Shown piece by piece: positions 55,080 through 64,000 of a DNA stretch of 64,000 nucleotides. The translations under genes and the position numbers were made by a program. A model generated the notes under the pieces. The model was given only the letters and a program-made list of their open reading frames with translations. It made no database searches and was not told the origin of the DNA. This stretch comes from Physcomitrium patens (lineage: Eukaryota; Streptophyta; Bryopsida; Funariales; Funariaceae): NCBI RefSeq assembly GCF_000002425.4, contig NC_037264.1:12725941-12789940 (forward strand), read 5' to 3'. Numbering within the stretch: position 1 is the first letter of the stretch; the number at the start of each line of letters is the position of its first letter.

Positions 55080-58000
55080 GGACCGTGTGGCTGGAACCTT
55101 GCACAACATCTAGTAAAGGTCCTATTCTCACCTTAGAGCCCTCTCCTTGTTTTACATTAAATATTATTTTAGGACCTAAATATTACAAAGTCTCTGCCTT
55201 GTGAGATTCAGGAGCCTCAGGGTGTTTCTTAGATGAAGAATTTACTAAAAGACATAGCATATCTTTAGTAAAGAAAACTAAACCTGTTCATGTAGAAGTC
55301 ATAGATGGTCGTCCATTATCTTCTCGAGATATTACTCATGAAACCCTTCTTATAGAAGTATTAATCAATGGTCATAATAGTTTTGTAGTATTTAATATCA
55401 TTAGATCTCCCTCTAATCCAGTCATTTTAGATTTATCATGGTTAGAAAAATACAACCGTCAAATAGATTGGATTTTCCAAACTCTTACTTTCTCTAAAAG
55501 TATAACTAACATTGTAGTTAATCAAGTAAAGAGTTATAAGTCTAGTTCAATTAAATCCGTATTTATAGGTACAAAAGCTTTCTTGCATGCTGCTATGAAA
55601 GAATCACCATATATTATTTATGCGACACCTGTTCCTACTGGTGGAAAGACTTCAAGTGGCATTCCAAGCCAATATCAAGAATTTTAAGATGTAATCAGAA
55701 AAAAGAATGTGGATACACTCCTAGAACATCGTTTCTATGATTGTTCAATTGACCTTCAAGAAGGAGCACAACCGCCATTCGGACCAATCTACAGTTTATC
55801 ACAAAATGAGTTGACTGAACTCAAGGAGTATATTGAAGAAAATCTAGCTAAGAATTTCATACACCATTCTAAATCTCCGACAGGAGCTCCAATTCTATTT
55901 GTGAAGAAAAACGGTAGATCATTACGGATGTGTGTTGATTATCGAGGACTCAATAAGATTACCATCAAAAACATGTATCCACTACTTTTAATATTTGGAC
56001 TTCTTGATCAGCTAAATCAAGCTAAGATCTATACAAAAATAGATCTTTGGGGAGTATACAATCTAGTACGCATTAAAGAAGGAGATGAATGGAAGATTGT
56101 GTTTCAAACTAGGTATGGACATTTTGAATACAACGTCATGCCTTTTGGACTTACAAATGCACCAGTAGCTTTTCAACATCTAATGAATGATGTTTTTTGA
56201 GAGTTTTTGGATGATTTTGTGGTTTGTTATCTAGACAACATCTTGATCTATTCTAAAAATCCAGAAGAACATGAACTTTATGTTCGTCGTGTGTTACAAA
56301 AATTAAGAGATGCAGGACTCTATACCAAGATAGAAAAGTGTGTATTCTATACTACTCAAGTCGATTTTTTAGGTTACATCATTTCAAATGATGGACTTAT
56401 GATGGATCCTAAAAAAGTTCAAACTATTATAGATTGGAAGATCTCAAAAATGGTAAGAGATATCCAATGTTTTTTGGAATTTGCCAACTACTATCGGATC
56501 TTCATCAAAGACTTCTCTCGAGTTGCAGCTCCACTTACACGTTTGACTTCTAAAGACAAACTCTAATGGAATCAAGAAGCGGAAGTTATTTTTGAATCTT
56601 TGAAGACAGCGTTTGTTTCTACACCAATCTTGTATCATGTTGATTGTTCCAAAGCATTCTTTATGGAAACAGATGCATCAGACTTTGCTCTACGTGCGAT
56701 TTTATCACAAATGGGAACAGATGACAAACTTCATCCAGTAGCCTTTCATTCAAGAAAATTCTCAGCAGCAGAAATTAATTATGAGATCCACGACAAAGAA
56801 CTTCTTGCAATTGTGGATTCTTTTCAAGAATAGCATCATTATCTAGAACGTACTTTCAGTCCAATCACAGTGTATACGGATCACAAGAACCTCGAATATT
56901 TTATGTCATCACACGTATTAAATTGTCGTCAAGTTCATTGGAGGATGTCTTTATCAAGATTCGAGTTCATCATCACTTATCGGCCAGGAAAATAACAAGG
57001 TTTGTCCGATGCTTTGTCTAAACGTTCTTATCTTGTACCAAAAGAAGGAGATGCAACTTTTGAGCAACAAAGAACTATTCTCTTGAAGCCGAAGAAATTT
57101 CATCTTTGAGCAATAAAATCAACATTGACTATTGATTTAACTTTTCTTAAGCAAGTTCAGTTAAGTATGTCTTCATATCTTCTTGTTTATGATATCAAGA
57201 ATAATTCTTCTAAATCTCATGATCCCTCTAAATTTGAATTCAAGAACAACCTACTCTATTTTGAAGGACGCCTATATGTTCCAAAAGGTGAAGCACATTT
57301 ACGTATTCTTCAAGCTCATCACGACTTCCCAGCAGCAGGATATTTTGGATATAATAAGACTTTGGAGCTGATATCTAGGGATTTTTGGTGGCCTCAAATG
57401 TGGAAGACAGTCAAAGATTTTGTACAATCATGTAATGTTTGCTCAAGATCAAAAATTCCTCGTCATCGACCTTTTGGACTTCTTCAGCCATTACCCATTC
57501 AAGAACAACCATGGTCTTCTGTTTCTATGGACTTCATCATGGATCTTCCAATCTCAGATTTTTATGATTCTATATTCGTGATAATAGATCATTTTATCAA
57601 GATGGCAAATTTTGTACCATGTACAAAATCTATCACAGGTGAAGAACCAGCTAAACTCTTTCTTGACAATATCTATCGCTATCATGGATTACTCAAGGAT
57701 ATTATATCAAATAGGGGAATTCAGTTTGTATCAAGATTTTGGCAAACTCTTTTCAAGATTCTAAAAGTGGATATAAAACTATCTTCAGCATTCCATCCTC
57801 AAACTGATGGACAAACAGAGCGTGTTAATCAAGTTTTGGAGCAATATTTAAGATGTATCATTAACTACCAACAAGATGATTGGACAACTCTTTTGCCATT
57901 GGCAGAGTTTACTTACAATAACACGATATATTCTTCTACAAAACAAACACCTTTCTTCATTAATTATGGTTATCATCCACGACTTGATACTTTTGACTTT

Positions 58001-58572
58001 TAAAAAGTTGATATTCCTCCTGCAAAAGATTTGGCAATTCATTTATCAGAGCTACATGCAACGATGAAGGCGTAGTTAAAAGAGACTTAAGAACAACAAA
58101 AGATCAATGCGGATGTCTATCGAAAGGAACAACCACCATTCCTCTTGGGTGATAAGGTATGGCTACTTTGTCACAATATCAAGACCACTCATCCTTGTGA
58201 CAAGTTGGACTATCAAAGGCTGAGACCATTTTCTATTTCTGTACAAATCAATCCAGTTGCATATCGTTTACATCTATCGGAGTCAATGAAAATCCATCCA
58301 ATATTCTACGTGTCTCTTCTTGAACCATACAAGACAGCAAACATACCAAAAAGACGACAAGCTCTACCTCCTCCTATAGAAGTGGACAATAATGAAGAGT
58401 TTGAAATAGAAGAGTCTTAGATTCAAGGCGACGTCAAAATAAATTAGAATATCTTGTCCACTGGCACAGATATGGTATTAGTGAACGCACATGGGAGCCA
58501 ATAAAAAATCTTGTAAATGCAGCAAAGGCGGTGGAGGCTTTTTATCGATGACATCCATCAAAATCAAGATGA
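55060..58572 (+). pseudogene. CV-D pol (protease, RT, RNase H, integrase, chromodomain)
   Basis: The protease active site DSGASGCFLD lies near 55199 just after a TGA. RT is open at 55709-56200 ([20 protein letters not shown] ... MPFGLTNAP) and 56207-56566, with the polymerase box reading YLDN rather than YLDD. RNase H, the integrase zinc part (CNVC), the catalytic core and its DGQTE box are in 56600-58003. GPY/F and the chromodomain follow. A single-base deletion near 58417 shifts the chromodomain frame. Stops are mostly TGA from CGA, TAA from CAA or TAG from TGG when compared with CV-A. Confidence 0.88.
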
Positions 58573-58666
58573 AAACCTTCTTTATAAAAGAAACAACATC
58601 TAGGCAAGATAACATTCTACTTTCAATTCTTCTTCGTAGCTTCTTTGTAGTTGTGACATTCAGGAG

Positions 58667-59086
58667 ATGGAGAATCAACAACCAGTGGATTCAACTCAAG
58701 AGCCTTCATTTGCTGACCTGTCGGACAAGACATTATGATTGTCACAACCTTCAAGACGATGCAATTGAGATGATCTTCAAGAATGATATGTTCTTCTTCA
58801 AATAGATGGCGAGATACAACGCGTTTGGTATCACGATTTGGGAAGGGACTCCCGATGTTTGGTGATTTTGCTAGAGGTAGAAACAACTCCTGATGGTGTT
58901 CCAAATGTTCTATTTGAAGGAAGTTATAAAGGCCTCAACAATGATCAAATAACTGGATGATCTTCATGCCCTGGTATGGGATACTATCGATGGTTGAAAG
59001 GCCCTATCAATCATCTTTGAAGAGAACAAAGATCAGAGTATGTGGCGAATATAATTCGTCGCATCATAGATTTTCTCAACATATGA
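58667..59086 (+). pseudogene. CV-D downstream ORFx, 140 codons with internal stops
   Basis: From ATG 58667 to TGA 59084-59086 the frame aligns with CV-A ORFx codon for codon, except for one missing GAA codon. Internal stops are TGA at former CGA and TGG codons. Most silent and replacement differences are transitions. The 3' third (YVANIIRRIIDFLNI) is identical in CV-A. Confidence 0.6.
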
Positions 59087-59113
59087 TGACCGCTCCTCGT
59101 GAAACTCGTCCCT

Positions 59114-59127
59114 AGAAGGGAGGGTAA
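59114..59127 (+). other. CV-D polypurine tract
   Basis: AGAAGGGAGGGTAA directly precedes the 3' LTR. Confidence 0.75.
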
Positions 59128-59688
59128 TGTCATGGACATACTCATGTAAGCTAGTAATTACATATACAAATAGATAGAAGTAAGTAAAAGTAGATAAAAA
59201 TAAGTTAATTCTATAGTATTTAATATAGAAGCTTCCTAGAAGCTTCATAAATATTGCTTTGACTTCATAGGTGTCTTTAATTGACTTTTTGGATTAGAAA
59301 CGTGGTCAACAAGTTGGCCATGTGCCACATATGTTGTTAGCTTGAAGATCAAGCTAACTATGTGGCCTACACATAGAAAAACTTGCCTTATAAGTTAAGG
59401 CATGTATCCTACAAAGTCAACACATATTGGAGGTCCTATAGAACGTCGCCATGTAGCCCCTAGTTAGATAGTATATATAGAGACAAGAGTGAAGCCTTCT
59501 TCACTCTTGTCAATTCCTTTCTTGCTTCTAGTCTAGTTTCAAGGGTCTCTAGTTTTCTTGTCTTTTGGCAATAGCCATTCCAGTTTCTCTTTCAATATAT
59601 ATACTTATTTATTTATATTTTGTTATCTTTCTTTGAGTGAAGGCTCACTTGTCTGAATTTCTTTTTTATCGAGTTCTTGTCCTTGACA
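59128..59688 (+). repeat. CV-D 3' LTR (561 bp)
   Basis: TGTCATGG to CCTTGACA. The hairpin arms are at 59482-59494 and 59499-59511. Confidence 0.93.
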
Positions 59689-60557
59689 TTTAGGAGTCTT
59701 AACTTATTTTATAGACAAAGATTTTGTCTAAAAATAAGAGATATTATTAATCTAAAAAACTAAATCTATATTTGTAGAAATCATAGATGATTGTTTGCTA
59801 TCTTTTGGAAATTTTATGCATGAGATTATTCTTTTAAATATAGCAATTAAAGATCATAATAGTATAGTAATATTTAATATAATAAAATCTTTATTTAATC
59901 TTATTATTTTAGGATTATCTTAGTTAAAAAAGTATAATCCTCAAATAGATTGAATTTCTCGTAATCTTAATTTTTTATAATAGTTTAACTCAAAATCTCG
60001 TTATTCAAGTAAAAATACATAAGCCAAGTACATCCAAATCCTTATTAGTAGGTATAAAAGCTTTTATACATGTTGCAAAAATAGGATAATCTTTTGCTTT
60101 ATATGCCACACCTATTTCTAATAGTGAAAGACATCAAGTGGTATTCCTAGCCAATATTAAGATTTCTAAGATATTTTTGAAAAGAAGAACGTAAGTATTC
60201 TTCTAAAGCATAATTCTTATGATTGTTCCATTGAACTGCGAGAAGGAACTCAACCACCATTTTGACCAATCTATAACCTATCATAAAATGAGTTGGTTGC
60301 ACTCAAAGAATACACTGATGAGAACTTGGCTAAGAACTTTATATGCCATTTTAAATCTCTAATTGAGACTCCTATCTTATTTGTGAAGAAAAAAGATGGA
60401 TCTTTGTGGATGTGTATGGATTATCAAAGACTTAACAAGATCACCATAAAAAATAGGTATTCTCTACCTTTGATTTCATGACTTCTTGATCAAGTAAATC
60501 AAATAAAGATTTATAAAAAAATAGATCTACAAAGAACATATAACCTAATATACATCA
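59689..60557 (+). pseudogene. CV-E protease remainder and RT start
   Basis: After the target-site copy TTTAG the protease continues across stops. The RT fingers are open at 60293-60481 ([42 protein letters not shown]). The frame reaches TYNLIYIK and is then cut by an insert at about 60558. Confidence 0.72.
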
Positions 60558-61466
60558 AAATCCTATCAATGATTAGTTTGTAGTTAGAAGAAGCATGAAG
60601 AGAACTTCATCTCTTTTTAATAATTCTTTAAAAAATAAGTTTTTTATTAGATATAAATTGATTTTAATACTATAAAAAATTACAAAGATAGTTAAATATA
60701 GTATTAAAAAGATATTATTATTATAAAAGTATTATATGATTTTTAAGAATTTATTTAGAAATTTTTAGAAATTTTTATAGAAGATTTTAAGACCTTGGTA
60801 AAATTAAGTTTTATCACCTTGGAAGCCATTATGAAGAAATAAATCAAGTTTTGAAGGCTAGACAAGGTTCTTGAGCTAGTAAGGTATTTTTAAATACCAT
60901 AATGAAGTCAAAAATGTAAAAAAACGAGTTTTATTAGTAGAAAATAGGAAGACTAGCAGCTAGTCTAGTTCTTATAAGAAGAGAGGTATACAAGTCCCAT
61001 ATGGATTGTAGCACCTTGGATATAGGTAGAAAGATAAGACTAAGGCCTTAAGGCCTCTTTAGACACTCTATATACACTATTTGGGATCCTTGATGAAGCC
61101 CGAACTCTTGATCTCTTAAGCAAATTATCCTTGAGATAAAAATTATTCTCTTAACTTGTCTATAATTTATATTCTATCTTTAATCTATCCTAACTTACTT
61201 GCAATAACTTGATTTTACATGTTTTTTATGTCATTGAGTAGATAAAAAAAATTATCTATTTAAAAATATATTTTTTGTTTTTTACTTTTATATTTTATTG
61301 GATGAAAATCTAATAAATAGAGTGTGATTAGTTTATAGTGTATAATTCCTTGATTGCACTTATTTTACTTATTTTGTGTTTTTTTCTTTTGTTCTTTGTT
61401 CTTTCTACTTCTACTTCACACCACCAATTATAAGCAACTCTTAATTGAAGCCATCTTGTAATTTGG
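60558..61466. other. Unidentified 0.9 kb insert in CV-E RT
   Basis: RT sequence stops after YNLIYIK and resumes near 61475 at INVIPFGFMNALATFQYLMN. The intervening DNA is AT-rich with no coding frame. The size would suit a solo LTR, but no clear TG...CA ends or flanking repeat were found. Confidence 0.45.
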
Positions 61467-61692
61467 ATTGAAGGGTGAATATTACCCTCATAAATGTCAT
61501 ACCTTTTGGATTCATGAATGCACTAGCTACTTTTCAATATCTAATGAATGATGTCTTTTGTGAGTTTCTTAATGATTTTATTGTCTATTATTTGGACAAT
61601 ATTTTAACTGTTCTAAGAATAGAAAAGAATATGAAATTCATATTTGTTATTTATTACAAAAACTAAGAGATGCAAGATTATACACAAAGATA

Positions 61693-61738
<46 letters not shown>

Positions 61739-63950
61739 ACATTACTCAAGTTGATTTTTTGGAATATATCATTTCTAATGAAGGCCTTATGATGGATCCA
61801 AAGAAGGTCCAAACTATCATAGATTAGAAGATCCATAAAACAATAAGAGATGTCGAATACTTTTTAGATTTTGTCAATTATTATCAAATCTTTATTAAAA
61901 ACTTTTCTCAAGTTGCAGCTCTACTTACATGTTTGACTTGTAAAGACAAACTTGAGTAGAATAAAGAAGTCAAAGCATCATTTATTGTTTTGAAGAAGGA
62001 ATTTACTTCTGTACCAATTTTGTATTATATTAGCTTTTTTAAGGCATTCTTTATGGAAAAAGATGCATCAAATTTTGCCTTAAATATAGTTATGTCACAA
62101 ATGGAAACAAATAAAAAATTTCATCTAGTAGCTTTTCATTCTAAGAAATTTTTAGCAACTAAAATTAACTATTAGATCTACAATAAAGAACTTTTTGTAA
62201 TTATGGATTAATTTCAAGAATGGAATTATTATCTAAAAAGCGCTTCAAGGCTAGTCATATATGAATCTCAAGTATTTTATGCCAACACATGTTTTGAATT
62301 ATCGCCAAGTCTGTTGGAACATCTTATTATTAAGATTCGATTTTAAGATCACATATCGACCTAAAAAATAACAAGATTTATCAAATATTCTTTTTAGACA
62401 CTCTTATCTTGCATCAAAAGAAGGAGATGTAAATTTTGATCAACAAAGAACAATCCTCTTGAAGTCAAAGCATTTTCATCTTTCAGCAATGAAATCAAAA
62501 TTGATTGTTGATTTGACCTTTAACAAACAAATTCAATCAAGGATGTCCTCTAATCTTCTTATTCATGATATCAAAAATCTTTCTTCTAGGATTCATGATG
62601 TTTTGAAGTTCAAGTTTAAGAACAATCTATTCTATTTTAAAAAGATGCTTATATATTCAAAAAAAACAAACATGTTTACGTGTTCTTTAAGCACGTTACA
62701 ACTTTTTAGCAGCATGACATTTTGGATACAATAAGATTTTAGAGCTTATATCTAGAAATTTTTGGTATCCACAAATGTCAAAAGTAATAAAAGACTTTGT
62801 CTAATCATATGACATTTGTTTAAGATCAAAAACTCCTCGTTATCAATCCTATGGACTTTTCCAACTAATGCCTATTTCCAAACAACTATAGTCTTTCATT
62901 TCTATGGATTTTATTACGGATCTTTTAAGTTCAAGTTCATATGATTTTATATTTGTAATTGTAAATCGCTTCACAAAAATGACATATTTTATATCATGTA
63001 CAAAATCTATTTCAAGTGAAGAAACAGCTAAGCTTTTTATTGACAATATCTATTGCTATTATAGATTACCAAAAGATATAATATCGGATAGGGAGATTCA
63101 ATTTATATCAAGATTTTGGAATATTCTATTTAAGATTTTAAAGATGAATATAAAGCTTTTTTTGGCTTTTCATCCTCAAATTGATGGATAAACAGAATAG
63201 GTGAATCAAGTTTTAGAGTAGTACTTGAGGTATACCATCAATTATTATCAAGACGATTGAACAATTCTTTAGCCATTGGCAGAGTTTGTATACAATAATT
63301 TGGTACATTCTTCTACTTAACAAACACATTTTTTTGCCAATTATGGTTATCATCTATGACTTGATACTTTTGACTTTTGAAAAGTTGATAATCATATGGC
63401 ATAAGATTTAACAAATTGTTTGTCAGAGTTACATGCAACAATGAAGACACAATTAAAGGAAGCTTAAGAATGACAAAAGACCAATGTAGGTGCTTATCAT
63501 AAGGAGCAACCATAATTCAATGTAGGTGACAAGGTATGTTTTTTTTGTTCCAATATCAAGAATACTCATCCTTGTAATAAGTTGGACTATCATAGACTAA
63601 GATCTTTTCCTATTTGTAAACAAATCAATCTTGTTCTTTATCAATTATATCTATCAAAGTCTATGAAGATCCATCTTGTATTTCACATATCTCTCCATGA
63701 ATTATATAAGATAGTAAATATTTTAGGAAGAAGACAAATGCCACTTCTTCTTATAAAAGTAGATAATGATCAAGAGTTTGAGATAGAAGAAATTTTAGAT
63801 TTAAGGTAGCACCAAAATAGATTGGAATATTTTATTCATTGGTGTAAATATGATATTAGTGAATACATATGGCAACCAACAAAGAATCTTGCAAATGTAA
63901 CAAAGAAGGTTGACGCCTTTTATCAATGACATCTATGAAAACCAAGATGA
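61467..63950 (+). pseudogene. CV-E RT, RNase H, integrase and chromodomain
   Basis: Pieces: RT palm 61475-61666 with YLDN (61592-61600), thumb with an (AT)n interruption, RNase H 61990-62175 (MEKDASNFALN), integrase 62459-63191 with NRFTKM and DREIQF, and GPY/F 63582-63809. A chromodomain relic lies near 63800-63930. There are many stops. After the chromodomain the sequence jumps to the pre-LTR block ATGATGACTGCTCCTC, so ORFx is deleted. Confidence 0.75.
61695..61735. repeat. (AT)n microsatellite inside the RT codons of CV-E
   Basis: About 40 bases of TA repeat replace the codons for KCVF in the CV pol motif KIEKCVF. The intact copies read AAGTGTGTATT there, a natural seed for a TG/TA expansion. 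Confidence 0.85.
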
Positions 63951-64000
63951 AGAATTACAAGATCTATAAAAGATGATGACTGCTCCTCATGAAACTCATC

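Larger units (their letters stand above)
53299..59688 (+). mobile_element. CV-D: full-length Tcn1-like chromovirus with both LTRs
   Basis: 6390 bp: LTRs of 561 bp each (53299-53859, 59128-59688), primer site, gag, pol in the -1 frame, ORFx and polypurine tract. Flanks are TTTGG on the left and TTTAG on the right, a five-base target-site copy with one transition. The two LTRs differ at about 20 positions by eye, all transitions, with no indels. Coding regions have roughly a dozen stops and one single-base deletion. It is inserted in the protease active-site codons of CV-E. Confidence 0.92.
48336..64000 (+). mobile_element. CV-E: old chromovirus hosting CV-D and two other inserts
   Basis: Pieces in order: 5' LTR 48336-48885, primer site 48888-48898, gag 49123-49690, foreign insert to about 52690, gag end and protease start to 53298, CV-D, protease-RT 59689-60557, foreign insert to about 61466, then RT-RNase H-integrase-chromodomain to 63950 and pre-LTR sequence at the window edge. 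It carries many stops, nearly all transitions. Confidence 0.8.

Noticed and set aside
1-64000. tRNA, rRNA, CRISPR or organelle-derived sequence
   Set aside because: I saw no cloverleaf-like gene, ribosomal motif, regularly spaced array or chloroplast/mitochondrial gene on either strand. A covariance-model search would be needed for certainty.

Overview
The window reads as a repeat-dominated, AT-rich nuclear segment of a land plant. The plant assignment rests on three things. There is a Tat-lineage Ty3/gypsy element, a lineage known from plants. There is a relic of NLR-type leucine-rich repeats. There is a small GC-richer island with a TOM9/TOM22-like reading frame. Two abundant retrotransposon families look like types I associate with fungi or animals rather than flowering plants: a Tcn1-like chromovirus and a gypsy family whose gag, protease and pol resemble rust and other fungal elements. 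That mix suggests a non-flowering plant (gymnosperm, fern, lycophyte or moss). I cannot name the species.

Three families account for most of the DNA. F1 is the fungal-type gypsy family, with LTRs of about 1.25-1.33 kb bounded by TGTCGT...ACGACA. CV is the Tcn1-like chromovirus, with LTRs of about 0.55 kb bounded by TGTCA...TGACA. TAT is a Tat-like family with an extra coiled-coil ORF after integrase.

Layout: 1-6305 is F1-1 (+), inserted into the pol gene of CV-A (6306-9667, +). CV-A sits in the coiled-coil ORF of a TAT remnant (9668-10792, +). Next come CV-B (10843-12955, +, decayed) and CV-C (12956-17937, -, decayed, with a 2.5 kb insert). 17938-20440 is AT-rich DNA. 20440-20900 is an antisense NLR leucine-rich-repeat relic. 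21-23.6 kb is the only island that looks genic, with a TOM9-like ORF on the minus strand. 23.6-26.3 kb is AT-rich with many (AT)n tracts. 26290-38072 is TAT-1 (-), broken by two F1 solo LTRs and a TAT-type LTR. 38073-46.7 kb is F1-2 (-), inserted into the TAT-1 gag and itself carrying a solo LTR. 48336-64000 is CV-E (+), interrupted by a 3 kb GC-rich insert, by the full-length CV-D (53299-59688) and by a 0.9 kb insert.

The most interesting observations concern the CV family. A third ORF of 140-141 codons lies between the chromodomain end of pol and the polypurine tract and is length-conserved in three copies. An 11-nt primer-binding site directly after the 5' LTR is perfectly complementary to the expected 5' end of the element's own transcript, the arrangement of self-priming Tf1-type elements. 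A slippery heptamer lies in the gag-pol overlap, where pol is in the -1 frame. All of these elements are decaying almost entirely by C-to-T and G-to-A transitions.
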